Positions 36,191 through 44,647 are shown, counted from the first letter of the stretch. The stretch is DNA of 64,000 nt from Bacillus ectoiniformans (GCF_016908875.1 NZ_JAFBES010000006.1:124001-188000), one strand, 5' to 3'. Made by a program: numbers and translations. Notes: generated by a model from the letters alone, not told the origin.

Positions 36191-36391
36191 ATGGAACAAG
36201 GTAAAGTAAAATGGTTTAATGCAGAAAAAGGTTTTGGATTCATCGAGCGCGAAGGTGGAGACGATGTATTCGTACATTTCTCAGCTATCCAAAGCGAAGG
36301 CTTCAAGTCTCTTGACGAAGGCCAAGAAGTAACTTTCGAAGTTGAGCAAGGTCAACGCGGACTTCAAGCTACTAACGTTCAAAAAGCATAA
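36191..36391 (+). CDS. Cold-shock protein, CspB/CspD family (copy 1)
   Basis: A 66-residue single OB-fold RNA/DNA chaperone. Both nucleic-acid motifs are present: KGFGFIE (RNP1) and DVFVHFS (RNP2). It melts RNA structure at low temperature. The ATG at 36191 has a GAGGAGG site nine bases upstream; an in-frame ATG 30 bases earlier would add a non-family peptide and lies within the leader hairpin. The leader folds GTGTGC AAA GCACAC directly before the ribosome site. The paralogue at 54547 shares most residues but differs near residues 22-25 and in the C-terminal third. Confidence 0.96.
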   Translation: MEQGKVKWFNAEKGFGFIEREGGDDVFVHFSAIQSEGFKSLDEGQEVTFEVEQGQRGLQATNVQKA

Positions 36392-36410
36392 TATTAACCG
36401 ACATATATAA

Positions 36411-36440
36411 AACAGACTCTATTGCAGAGTCTGTTTTTTT
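36411..36440 (+). terminator. Terminator of cold-shock gene 1
   Basis: A perfect 10-bp stem AACAGACTCT/AGAGTCTGTT with a 5-base loop, then seven T. Confidence 0.92.
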
Positions 36441-36503
36441 GTTATTTTTATTCTCTGTTTTCTTCATTATTAAAAATCAGTGCTTCGACTTTCACCTAAC
36501 GGT

Positions 36504-36689
36504 TTATTTCTCTATTTTTTCAGCCTTTCCTTTCTTCTTCTCATCAGCAAACACCCATCCATAGTACCCTACCCAGAAAATCACAATGGGCACCAGCCAT
36601 AAAAATGGAACTTGCGGAACATAGATCATAATAGCAATAATAGCAAAGAACGCCAGCGGCAAAAGCAAGAAATATTTTTTCCAATGCAA
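36504..36689 (-). CDS. Small two-helix membrane protein
   Basis: A 61-residue protein with two hydrophobic segments (about residues 6-24 and 28-48) and a Lys/Glu-rich C-terminal tail, so both ends should be cytoplasmic. No family recognised; proteins of this plan are common beside Bacillus stress genes. A GGGGG site lies 11 bases before the ATG, a long spacing. Confidence 0.6.
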   Translation of the reverse strand: MHWKKYFLLLPLAFFAIIAIMIYVPQVPFLWLVPIVIFWVGYYGWVFADEKKKGKAEKIEK

Positions 36690-36809
36690 ACCGATTCCCC
36701 CTTTCTTTCTATATTACCAAATAAAAAGTTAGAATATTTATAAAATAATATTTTTTACTGATTAAATGTGCCTCACCCTTTAAATCCTCATTATTTAGCA
36801 GTTCATATA

Positions 36810-36844
36810 TAAAAAAACAGCCGGTCAATTAATGGCCGGCTGTT
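36810..36844 (-). terminator. Terminator of the SGNH hydrolase gene
   Basis: The minus strand reads AACAGCCGGCC, an 8-base loop, then GACCGGCTGTT and TTTTTTAT: an 11-bp stem with a full U tract. Confidence 0.9.
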
Positions 36845-36858
36845 CAGCTAATCCTGCG

Positions 36859-37674
36859 TTAAGCTGATCTTGCATATGGTTTTTTCTTCAGCTGATTTAA
36901 AATTTGTTTCGAAATAGCTTCATATCCCATCGCGTTGGGATGTACGCCATCTGACGATAGATACTGCAAATGCTCACTGTTAATCACTTTGGTCGTCTCT
37001 ACCACAATGGCCATATCCAGTTTTTCAGCGACTTCATAAATGTTCACATTCCACTTAGGCAGCAGCTGGTTAGCAAGTGTATATAGCTCATTTTTTTGTT
37101 TCAATGGATTATATAGTTCCAATAACACGATGGTTGCATTTGGATTCAATTCTCGAATTCTCGATGTGGTATTTGTTAAATTCTCCACAAATGTCGTTTG
37201 CATGTTTTCATAGATATTAATCACTTCTTTAGGCTCTGTGTCTTTAACCGCCTCAAGCACGTCATTTCCCCCGACATTGATTGTAATTAAATCCGCTTGT
37301 TCAATTTGCGTATCGAATTCCCCTCTTTGCACCAGCCGGTTTAATTCAGTGCTTGTCACCCCGAGGATTCCTTCGTTGTAAACAAAAACCTGCTTATCTG
37401 TCTGCCGCTCCAGTTCGTTTGAGAATTGGTAGACAAAACTTTCATTATCTTCTGAACCCATTCCTGAAATAATGGAATCACCGATCGCCAAATGATTCAG
37501 CTGACTTTTGTTTAAGCTAGTAAAATAATCAATATACGAAAATGACTGCTCGGTCGAGACAGGGAGAGACTTATTTTTCATTTTCTCAATTTGATATGTG
37601 GGATAATACAGCCAGCCAGAGACTCCGACAGCAGCAGAGATCAGTAAAAAGATGAATATTTTTAAGATTTTCAT
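36859..37674 (-). CDS. SGNH/GDSL hydrolase with N-terminal membrane anchor
   Basis: A 271-residue esterase-type hydrolase. The N-terminus is a signal anchor (IFIFLLISAAVGVSGWLY). The four SGNH blocks can be seen: AIGDSIISGMGS (nucleophile Ser near 69), the Gly in EGILGVT, GGNDVLE (near 134) and DGVHPNAMGY (Asp and His near 243-246). It most likely acts outside the membrane on a lipid, acyl or acetyl ester; the organisation is like B. subtilis YpmR. It is monocistronic with its own terminator. Confidence 0.9.
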   Translation of the reverse strand: MKILKIFIFLLISAAVGVSGWLYYPTYQIEKMKNKSLPVSTEQSFSYIDYFTSLNKSQLNHLAIGDSIISGMGSEDNESFVYQFSNELERQTDKQVFVYNEGILGVTSTELNRLVQRGEFDTQIEQADLITINVGGNDVLEAVKDTEPKEVINIYENMQTTFVENLTNTTSRIRELNPNATIVLLELYNPLKQKNELYTLANQLLPKWNVNIYEVAEKLDMAIVVETTKVINSEHLQYLSSDGVHPNAMGYEAISKQILNQLKKKPYARSA

Positions 37675-37785
37675 TTCCTTCTCCTTTGCTACTAAATCAC
37701 TTTAGGTAAATTATTCGCACCTTAATTTACCAGCTATTTATCCACATTTTTAACTCTTTTGGCGATAAAAATACCTCATATAAAT

Positions 37786-37812
37786 AAAAACATTCCCTCG
37801 TTAAAGGGAATG
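37786..37812 (-). terminator. Terminator of the DUF2653-like gene
   Basis: An 8-bp stem CATTCCCT/AGGGAATG (37791-37812), followed on the minus strand by TTTTTATTT. Confidence 0.85.
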
Positions 37813-37818
37813 CTCTCA

Positions 37819-38112
37819 TTAATTAATAGAAGCGATGATGCCTTCTTCGTCATCAAGAATGAGTTCGATTCCGGAATAAGGATCTCGATTCATTTCTGAC
37901 TGCAGCCAAAAACGCACGGCTTCAATGATATTTCTCGTATTATATTCTATCTTTCGTCCATGGATCATCACTTCAGCCGAAAAAGGATCTCTTTCCTCAT
38001 CATCATATATGAGTTCAACCTCTACTTCTTCCGGTGATATTTTCTTTTGATCAGCTGTATAGAGACAAATGGCATTGACTAAATCCTGTTCAGATGCTGT
38101 TAGCTTCTCCAT
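37819..38112 (-). CDS. DUF2653-like protein (YxcD type)
   Basis: A 97-residue acidic soluble protein. The sequence EDLVNAICLYTAD..., the VEVELIYDDEE segment and the C-terminal ILDDEEGIIASIN match my recollection of the DUF2653/YxcD family. The function is unknown. The ATG lies 13 bases inside the preceding gene, with GAGGAA eight bases upstream, so it is coupled to the gene for a secreted or membrane protein. Confidence 0.65.
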   Translation of the reverse strand: MEKLTASEQDLVNAICLYTADQKKISPEEVEVELIYDDEERDPFSAEVMIHGRKIEYNTRNIIEAVRFWLQSEMNRDPYSGIELILDDEEGIIASIN

Positions 38113-38546
38113 GGATTGGCTTCCTCATCTTCTTTGCGTTTTTTCAGCAATGTAAACACCTTTCGAATCACAACGATCAGAGCAATAACGGCCAGAGCAT
38201 TAATCATAAAACCAAGAATCGCTCCAAGGGCTCCCAAGTTTCCTAATAAACTGCCTAGGAGCAGTCCAGCTAGTCCCCCAAATAAAATCCCTTTCATTAG
38301 ACCGCCTTTTTTGCTGGCAGCTGAATTATTTTTAACGGTGTCTTTCGAAGTCGATTTTTTGTCACCGGAATTGATTTGTGAGTTGTTGTTTTGATTAGTT
38401 GACGAGTTGTTGCTGTTGAAACTTTTCGTTCCTGACTTATACTTCTTGGCACTTGCCGTTTCATGCTGATCTTGAAGAAGCAATCCTCCAGCAGGCGTAA
38501 GCACCAATGCAAGTGTTAAAAATGCGGCTAAAAATTTTTTTACCAT
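38100..38546 (-). CDS. Secreted/membrane protein with Asn/Ser-rich linker and Gly-rich hydrophobic core
   Basis: About 148 residues from ATG 38546, 11 bases after GGAGG; the longer frame begins at a TTG inside that site. An N-terminal signal peptide ends near AGGLLLQDQHETASA. Then comes a low-complexity segment of Asn, Ser, Lys and Thr (about residues 35-75), a glycine-rich hydrophobic pair (GILFGGLAGLLLGSLLG and ALGAILGFMINALAVIALIVV) and a short basic/acidic tail. The Gly-rich part could insert as a membrane hairpin, as in Tim44-like or glycine-zipper proteins. The function is unknown. It is followed by the overlapping DUF2653-like gene. Confidence 0.7.
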   Translation of the reverse strand: MVKKFLAAFLTLALVLTPAGGLLLQDQHETASAKKYKSGTKSFNSNNSSTNQNNNSQINSGDKKSTSKDTVKNNSAASKKGGLMKGILFGGLAGLLLGSLLGNLGALGAILGFMINALAVIALIVVIRKVFTLLKKRKEDEEANPWRS

Positions 38547-38786
38547 TAAATTTCGTTCCTCCAAAAAAAATAGATTTTTTTCATAGGCAGGACATTTGCC
38601 TATTGTTTATATACGATAAGTATCAGTAAAAGGTTTCATTTTTTTGTTTTTGGTATCGCTACATGCGTTTTTCAGACATTGAAATCAGTTCTTATCACTT
38701 TGAAGATGGGTATGTTAAAATAGGAACGTTCATTAAAGCATAGAGCATTGAAACACACTATTATTTTAAAGGATGGATTAAAAAAA

Positions 38787-39086
38787 ATGAATATTAACCG
38801 CCATACGATTGAAGTAATTGAAGATCCATTTGAGCTTTTGACTGGGGATCGCTTTGAGCTGCGCCTTTACGCGGAAGTGGATGAAGAGGACGAGTTATAT
38901 ACGGAATCTGGATTTTATATCCGTGTGCTCTATTTAGTGGAAAATGGAGAAGAGAAAATTATTAACTATTTTCTACACGATCGAGCCACAGATGAAGTGT
39001 TGGATTTTGAACTTGAAGAAGATGAAATTACTGCAGTAGAAGAATATTGCAAAAGTGTGTACGCTGCTTTACCAGAAGAAGAATAA
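38787..39086 (+). CDS. DUF6509-like small acidic protein
   Basis: About 99 residues from ATG 38787, nine bases after AAAGGATGG; the longest frame begins at a TTG 13 codons earlier without a site. The protein has IEVIEDPFELLTGDRFELRL, then a middle beta-rich part and the end VLDFELEEDEITAVEEYCK, which I recall from a Bacillaceae family of unknown function (DUF6509). It is strongly acidic and soluble. It stands alone between terminators. Confidence 0.65.
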   Translation: MNINRHTIEVIEDPFELLTGDRFELRLYAEVDEEDELYTESGFYIRVLYLVENGEEKIINYFLHDRATDEVLDFELEEDEITAVEEYCKSVYAALPEEE

Positions 39087-39095
39087 TCATATAAA

Positions 39096-39135
39096 TACCC
39101 CGCCATCTGCTGTATGCTGACTTGGCGGGGTTACT
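39096..39135 (+). terminator. Terminator after the DUF6509-like gene
   Basis: Stem TACCCCGCCA/TGGCGGGGTTA with a loop of about 16 bases. The U tract is short, so efficiency is uncertain. Confidence 0.6.
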
Positions 39136-39179
39136 GATTGACTTCTGCTTGTAAATCCGTAATGATCACGTCCTTTTAT

Positions 39180-39317
39180 TTAATTGGCTTTTTTATAGTA
39201 TTCTTCTAGCTGTTCTTCTGTTAAATGATTAATAAAGTGATAAAAGTTGATTGATTCGATGCCAAGACTTTCACAAGTTTCCGTATAATATTCATAAGCT
39301 TCTCGATACATTCCCAT
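39180..39317 (-). CDS. Small 45-residue protein
   Basis: A short frame from ATG 39317 with a perfect GGAGGG site seven bases upstream and a normal stop. The protein starts MGMYREAYEYYTETCESLG and ends LTEEQLEEYYKKAN; it is rich in Tyr and Glu and predicted to be helical, with a 'SINFYHFINHLT' middle. The pattern resembles several tiny Bacillaceae proteins of unknown role with a C-terminal 'LTxxQLExxY' helix. No partner gene is adjacent. Confidence 0.6.
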   Translation of the reverse strand: MGMYREAYEYYTETCESLGIESINFYHFINHLTEEQLEEYYKKAN

Positions 39318-39500
39318 TTTGTTTCCCTCCCTGTTATATAACAATTATTGTTTCTTGTTAATAATATATAACAGAAGAAATATTCTGTCAATACTTCTGC
39401 CCAAGATTCATGGGAATTTTCAGATTTTTTTGGCGATAGATAGATGAAGTCTGACGGCTCTGTACATTTTAAAAACTTACAGCTGATTTTCACAGCAGGA

Positions 39501-39570
39501 TGCTTCGCTTTCTGCGATACGTGCGGTAATACCCCAGGAGTCTCGCACCTTTCCTATCAACGGGATTCAT
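39501..39570. repeat. Probable degenerate copy of a Bacillaceae intergenic repeat
   Basis: The stretch GCTTTCTGCG at 39508-39517 and AGGAGTCTCGCACCTTTC at 39536-39553, followed by ATCAACGGG, recalls a widespread Bacillaceae intergenic repeat with 'GCTTTCCGCGGG ... CAGGAGTCTCGCACCTTTCGCTCCAATCAAC'. The middle part is shortened. GTGCG (39521-39525) and CGCAC (39544-39548) can pair. The match is from memory. Confidence 0.45.
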
Positions 39571-39589
39571 CTTATACTTCCCTTAAGTT

Positions 39590-39640
39590 AAATAAAAACC
39601 CAGAAATGTTCCAAATAATTTACGAAACATTCCTGGGTTT
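39590..39640 (-). terminator. Terminator of the CoA-transferase gene
   Basis: Arms AAACCCAGAAATGTT and AACATTCCTGGGTTT (one mismatch) with a 15-base loop; the minus strand continues TTTATTT. Confidence 0.85.
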
Positions 39641-39687
39641 GTTAGTTAAGATGAAGTTTTGCAGTACGATCCGATTATTTTCATTCT

Positions 39688-40968
39688 TTACATATAGCCT
39701 ATTTTCTTCGCTTCATGCGCAAGTTCTTCACGAAACTTTGGATGGGCAATTTCAATTAAAGCTTTTGTACGCTCACGGATTGTTTTTCCGCGAAGTTTAG
39801 CCACCCCATTTTCCGTGACCACATAGTCCACATCATTTTTAGACGTAGTGACCGGCGCACCTTGCGCTAAAACCGGAACAATCTTAGAGATTTGATCTTG
39901 TTTAGCTGTCGAGTGAAGACAGATGATCCCCCGTCCTCCTTCTGACATTCTTGCAGAAATGCCAAATTCCGCTTGTCCGCCTGAAGAAGACCAATAGAGA
40001 GGACCTACTTTTTCAGAGTTGCACTGACCGAGGAAATCCACTTCCACTGTGGCATTAATCGTTACCATTTGCTTAATTTGAGAAATTCGGCATATATCAT
40101 TCGTCTGGCTCACTGGCAGCATAAACACATCTTCATTCTGGTGGAGAAAATCATACAACCTTTGTGTGCCGAATGCGAAAGTGGCTGTCGTTTTGCCAGG
40201 GTAATCTGAGCGTCCAAGATTAGAAACCGCTCCGCTTTTATAAAGATCAACTAATTTATCCGGAATCATTTCTGTAAAAATGTTTAAGTCTCTGTGATTT
40301 CCTAACGAGTTCATTACTGCGTTCGGGATGGAGCCGAATCCAATTTGGAGACTGTCTCCGTCTTTAATCAGATCCGCGATATACTGGCCGATTTTTTGAT
40401 CTTTTTCTGTTATAACCGGTGTAGGCGCCTCTAGTAAGGGCTGGTGATTTTCAATTAGCGCATCCACTTCTGAAATATGAATTTGATTCATTCCGAATGT
40501 CCTCGGCATATGCTGATTGACTTCGAGCAGTACGGTTTTAGCTGATTTGATCAATCCAGACGTATAATCGCAATTCGTTCCTAAAGAGAAGAATCCATTC
40601 TCATCCATCGGTGAAACGGTAGCCATAATCACCCGCTGCTTCGTTATTTCAGGAAGCAGTGTAGCCAAGTCTGAAAAGTGGTTCGGAAGCAGATCTACTT
40701 CCCCATCATGAAATGCTTGACGATCGCCTTTCGCTAAAAACATGGAAACCACTTTAAGCTGAGATGGATCTTTTTTAATAAACGGCCTTGCTGTCAGCAT
40801 TTGATATAAGCGGTTATCCTGCAAGTCATTTCTATTTTCAAGCGCTTCCAATAATGCCGGCGGTTCTCCTGGAATCAAAGGGACAATAATATCATCCCCT
40901 GCTTCAATTTTGGCAGCCGCAACTTCTGCGCTTACTAATTTCTCTTTATATTTTCTCTCACTCGACAT
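39688..40968 (-). CDS. Acetyl-CoA hydrolase/transferase family protein
   Basis: About 426 residues, of the family I CoA-transferases that includes acetyl-CoA hydrolase, succinyl-CoA:acetate CoA-transferase and 4-hydroxybutyrate CoA-transferase. Family landmarks are LQIGFGSIPNAVM, SNLGRSDYPGKTTATFAFG, DFLGQCNSEKVGPLYWSSSGGQAEF and DYVVTENGVAKLRGKTIRERT. It moves CoA between short acyl groups. The substrate pair cannot be told by eye. The ATG at 40968 follows GAGGAG by eight bases; the longer frame starts upstream of that site. It is on the same strand as the ribonucleotide reductase but separated by about 150 bases. Confidence 0.9.
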   Translation of the reverse strand: MSSERKYKEKLVSAEVAAAKIEAGDDIIVPLIPGEPPALLEALENRNDLQDNRLYQMLTARPFIKKDPSQLKVVSMFLAKGDRQAFHDGEVDLLPNHFSDLATLLPEITKQRVIMATVSPMDENGFFSLGTNCDYTSGLIKSAKTVLLEVNQHMPRTFGMNQIHISEVDALIENHQPLLEAPTPVITEKDQKIGQYIADLIKDGDSLQIGFGSIPNAVMNSLGNHRDLNIFTEMIPDKLVDLYKSGAVSNLGRSDYPGKTTATFAFGTQRLYDFLHQNEDVFMLPVSQTNDICRISQIKQMVTINATVEVDFLGQCNSEKVGPLYWSSSGGQAEFGISARMSEGGRGIICLHSTAKQDQISKIVPVLAQGAPVTTSKNDVDYVVTENGVAKLRGKTIRERTKALIEIAHPKFREELAHEAKKIGYM

Positions 40969-41118
40969 CTTCCACACTCCTCTATAGTGCAATCCTCTTG
41001 CTGCAACTAGCGGCAGTTTGCCGTTTAAGTTTATACCTATTTATCATATACGGTTCACTCTGCCTGTCAAGAGGATACTTTATTATTCAATTTTTTCTAA
41101 AAAGAGTCAATTTGTGCT

Positions 41119-42153
41119 TCACAAATCATCAAACCCATTGGCTTCGCTCGTTTTTGTATACGCCCGAGACTTTTGTTCAAAGAAGTCTGTCTTGCCAAGG
41201 TCCACTTCTTGATAAGCAATAATCCAGCGCATCGGGTTTGTGCGAAAGCCTTCATATGGTGCTTTAAATCCCATCTGCTCCGCGCGTTTATTCGCCATAA
41301 ATCGAATATAGTCACTCAACTCATTCATATGCAACCCTTCAATTTTATTCCCAATAATAGACTCTCCCCACTCCATTTCAAGTTCAGCCGCTTCTCGAAA
41401 TGCCTCTGTCCCAAACGACTTTAATTCTTCTGTATCATACTCGGGATTTTCGGCTAAAACTTCTTTAAATATTTTTTCAAAAATCCCTACATGAATTTGT
41501 TCATCTCGATTGATGTAATTAATCATCGTACTTGTCGCCACCATCTTTTGGTTTCTTGCGAGATGATAGAAGAAAGCAAAGCCCGAATAGAAGAACAATC
41601 CTTCTAAAATCACGTCGTAAATGATCGATTGCAGGAAGTTTTGAACAGTTGATTCTTTTGCAAAAGAAGTATACCCTTCTGTCACAAAGGCATTTCTCTT
41701 CTGTAAAATGGGATCATGCCTCCAGTAATTGAACACCTCATCTTGAACAGCTTTATCGGTGACACTAGACAGCACATAACTATAGGAATGATTATGAATC
41801 ACCTCCTGCTGAGCAAGAATAATCATCAGCGCCTGCAGGCTAGAGTCAGTTAAGTAGTCGGCCGCTCTCGAAGCATAATCCGTTTGAATGCTGTCTAAAA
41901 GCGCCAGCAGTCCAATAATCTTTAAAAAGGATTCCTTCTCTAAAGAATTCAATTCCGTAAATTGCTGGCGGTCCTTTGACATATTGATTTCAAATGGGGT
42001 CCAAAAATTTCCGAGCATCCTCTTATAAGTGGGATACGCCCATTTAAACCTGACATCATCCCAGTTTAAAATGTTTGAACTTTCCCCATTCACAATTCCC
42101 GTCGACCGGTTCGGTGCTGTAATATCCACTAGCTTTCTTTTCATTAATTCCAT
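41119..42153 (-). CDS. Ribonucleotide reductase class Ia small subunit (R2, NrdB-type)
   Basis: About 344 residues. The di-iron site is complete: Asp in LLDSIQTD, Glu and His in QQEVIHNHSYSY, Glu in ILEGLFFYSG, Glu and His in NRDEQIHVG. The radical tyrosine is the Tyr four residues after the first ligand His, as in E. coli R2 (E-x-x-H-x-x-x-Y). The LLDSIQ form resembles NrdB rather than the LLDTEQ form of Bacillus NrdF. It generates the tyrosyl radical for the R1 subunit. The ATG at 42153 follows AAGGAG by eight bases; the frame also reads from a GTG in that site. R1 ends 15 bases upstream. Confidence 0.9.
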   Translation of the reverse strand: MELMKRKLVDITAPNRSTGIVNGESSNILNWDDVRFKWAYPTYKRMLGNFWTPFEINMSKDRQQFTELNSLEKESFLKIIGLLALLDSIQTDYASRAADYLTDSSLQALMIILAQQEVIHNHSYSYVLSSVTDKAVQDEVFNYWRHDPILQKRNAFVTEGYTSFAKESTVQNFLQSIIYDVILEGLFFYSGFAFFYHLARNQKMVATSTMINYINRDEQIHVGIFEKIFKEVLAENPEYDTEELKSFGTEAFREAAELEMEWGESIIGNKIEGLHMNELSDYIRFMANKRAEQMGFKAPYEGFRTNPMRWIIAYQEVDLGKTDFFEQKSRAYTKTSEANGFDDL

Positions 42154-42168
42154 CTTTTTCACTCCTTC

Positions 42169-44394
42169 TTATGAATGACAGCTTTCACAATCATCAATTT
42201 CTGATCCTGAAGTGGATCTGACGTAATACGTGGTTTTAAGCCCTGAGATCCAAGCATCCATATGCAAAGCTAATAAATCCTTGGCTTTTATATCATTTTT
42301 CACATACAAGTTAAAAGAAATCGACTGATCAATATGGCGCTGACGCTTGCTGTTTTGCTGAATGCTCCAATGCTGGTCAATCAAAAATACCTGCTTATAG
42401 TACCAATGAGTAGCTGAATTTAAATCCGGAGCTGTCACAGGAATCTTGTAATCTCGTTTTTCCTCCATGTACTCTTTGCGGAAGATCGGATCAATGCTCG
42501 CGGTAGACCCTGCGATCAGTGAGGTCGACGAGTTTGGCGCAACTGCCATTAGGTAGCCATTTCTCATCCCGTTTCTTTTCACCTCAGCCTTTAGCTGCTG
42601 CCATTGATCCGAATCATATTGCCTTTCGTTAAAATATTCTCCTGTTTCCCATGCTGAGCCTGTAAATACAGGGTAGGCACCTTTTTCTTTCGCAAGTTCC
42701 ATGCTGGACTGGATCGTTAAATAGGCGATTTGTTCGTATAATTCATCACAGTATTGCACCGCTTCTTCCGTCTCCCAGCCGATTTTCTTTAACGCCAGCA
42801 AGTGCTGCCACCCGAACGTGCCTAAACCAATCCCGCGGTATTTCTTATTTGTCACCTCTGCTTGTTTCACTGGAATGTCATTTTTTTCTATGACATTATC
42901 AAGCATCCGGACTTGAATGGGGATCAGCCTTTCCAAAACCCCGTCACTTACCGCTCTAGCCAATGAAATAGATGACAAGTTGCACACGACATAATCACCA
43001 GGAATTTTCGTTGTGATGATTTGTCCGTCATTAATAATTTCTTCCTGCACAGAAGTTGCACTCATATTCTGGGCAATTTCCGTACATAGATTGCTTGCAT
43101 AAATAATTCCTTTATGATGGTTGGGATTTTGCCGATTCACTGTATCTCTGTAAAACATATAAGGGGTTCCCGTTTCAAGCTGTGAGATCATTATGGCTTT
43201 CATAATATCGATCGCCGGCACCCTTCTTCTGCTTAAAGAAGGGTGATTGACGCAGGCTTGATAGTTTTCTCTAAACGTCCCTTCTCCCCTTTTTTCATCA
43301 AAGAAATCCTCTAAGGAAAAGCCCATTGTCTCTCTTACTTCATGAGGATCAAACAAATGCCAGTCTTCCCTAGCTTCAACGGCTTCCATGAATAAATCGG
43401 GCACTGATACGCCTGTAAATAAATCATGCGTGCGCCTTCTTTCATCCCCATTGTTCAGTCTTGTTTCTAAAAACGAAAAGATATCTTTATGCCACACGTC
43501 CAGATATACCGCAATGGCACCTTGCCGCTGACCGAGCTGATCGACAGAAACAGCTGTATTATTCAATTGTTTCATCCACGGAATGACACCCGAACTTTTG
43601 CCTTTAAACCCTTTAATACTGCTTCCCTGGCTGCGGATTTTCCCAAGATACATGCCGATTCCCCCGCCATTTTTGCTCAAATTCGCGGCGTCTGTATTCG
43701 CGTCAAATATCCCTCGCAAGCTGTCTTCTACTGTATCAATGAAGCAGCTGGATAACTGGCCATAGGATTTTCCTGCATTCGCAAGTGTCGGAGTCGCCAC
43801 CGTCATATACAGATTAGACAATGCCCAATATGCCTCTTTCACATATTCCATGCGTTTAGAAGACGGCTCGTCCATCATTAATGTCATCGCAATAATCATC
43901 CAGCGTTCCTGTGGCAATTCAACTGTCTGCTTCTCATAAGTTTTAGCTAAATACCGTTCGTTTAACGTAATGATTCCGATATAGGTAAACAACTGATCCC
44001 TTTCAGGACACATCTCTGATTCAAGCAATGAAATTTCTTCAGGTGAGTATGATTCCAATAATTTGCTGCTATAGATTCCTGCTTCTGTCAAGAGCTGAAT
44101 CAAGTTAAAGAAATGGCCATATCCATTTGCTTGATTTCTTACAGCTGAAGCCTTGTCATATAAAGAATTTAAATACAATTGAGCGGCTACATACGTCCAG
44201 TCCGGTTCTTCAGCCGATATTTGTTCTACAGCTGATTGAAGGAACAGCTGATGGAGCTCTTCTTCGGTCCAATCTTGTTTTGAGGCTAGAATGCGCTCTA
44301 CTTTCTCTTTCCACATTTGTGTGCTTATGTTTAAATCCTCTCGTTTTAATTGCTGAATAGCTGTTTCAGCCAGTTGATGGATAGTGTTCAACAA
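42169..44394 (-). CDS. Ribonucleotide reductase class Ia large subunit (R1, NrdA-type)
   Basis: A 741-residue catalytic subunit reducing ribonucleoside diphosphates. Active-site residues can be seen: Cys in GQLSSCFIDTVEDS, the Asn/Cys/Glu triad in YASNLCTEIAQ, the second redox Cys in DYVVCNLSSISLA, and a C-terminal thiol pair (DDCESCHS) for thioredoxin. The N-terminus lacks a recognisable ATP-cone, so the usual dATP feedback site may be missing. The start is a TTG at 44394 about eight bases after AGGGGG. R2 follows after 15 bases. No NrdI or NrdH gene is adjacent, which fits class Ia rather than Ib. Transcription runs out of a cobalamin riboswitch. Confidence 0.92.
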   Translation of the reverse strand: MLNTIHQLAETAIQQLKREDLNISTQMWKEKVERILASKQDWTEEELHQLFLQSAVEQISAEEPDWTYVAAQLYLNSLYDKASAVRNQANGYGHFFNLIQLLTEAGIYSSKLLESYSPEEISLLESEMCPERDQLFTYIGIITLNERYLAKTYEKQTVELPQERWMIIAMTLMMDEPSSKRMEYVKEAYWALSNLYMTVATPTLANAGKSYGQLSSCFIDTVEDSLRGIFDANTDAANLSKNGGGIGMYLGKIRSQGSSIKGFKGKSSGVIPWMKQLNNTAVSVDQLGQRQGAIAVYLDVWHKDIFSFLETRLNNGDERRRTHDLFTGVSVPDLFMEAVEAREDWHLFDPHEVRETMGFSLEDFFDEKRGEGTFRENYQACVNHPSLSRRRVPAIDIMKAIMISQLETGTPYMFYRDTVNRQNPNHHKGIIYASNLCTEIAQNMSATSVQEEIINDGQIITTKIPGDYVVCNLSSISLARAVSDGVLERLIPIQVRMLDNVIEKNDIPVKQAEVTNKKYRGIGLGTFGWQHLLALKKIGWETEEAVQYCDELYEQIAYLTIQSSMELAKEKGAYPVFTGSAWETGEYFNERQYDSDQWQQLKAEVKRNGMRNGYLMAVAPNSSTSLIAGSTASIDPIFRKEYMEEKRDYKIPVTAPDLNSATHWYYKQVFLIDQHWSIQQNSKRQRHIDQSISFNLYVKNDIKAKDLLALHMDAWISGLKTTYYVRSTSGSEIDDCESCHS

Positions 44395-44476
44395 TTTGAA
44401 TCCCCCTTATTACTTTCTTTTTTTAAAATAACAGTTTACTAGATCTGCTCATTCATGATTCATTTCGGTTTGAACA

Positions 44477-44516
44477 CAAAAAAAGCCATCGATCCGTATG
44501 AAAGCGGAAAGATGGC
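44477..44516 (-). terminator. Putative riboswitch terminator ahead of the reductase genes
   Basis: Minus strand: GCCATC, a 20-base loop that itself can pair CCG/CGG, then GATGGC and seven T. It lies between the cobalamin aptamer and the R1 start, so it is the likely expression platform. Confidence 0.7.
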
Positions 44517-44647
44517 GAAGAAGATCAATTATCATTTAAAATAACCTACTTTACAGAATCTATATTTCTGCATAATCAAGGTTATTATTAATCAATTGTT
44601 TCCCTCACGCTATCTTCCCAACTCCCGAAGAAGATTAAACGCATGAA

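Noticed and set aside
38633-38656. Sigma-B-like promoter GTTTCA-N12-TGGTAT before the DUF6509-like gene
   Set aside because: Both hexamers deviate from the consensus and the AT-rich context makes chance matches likely.
39221-39493. 90-codon minus-strand frame near 39300
   Set aside because: No ribosome site, low-complexity content, and it overlaps the better-supported 45-residue gene and a repeat remnant.
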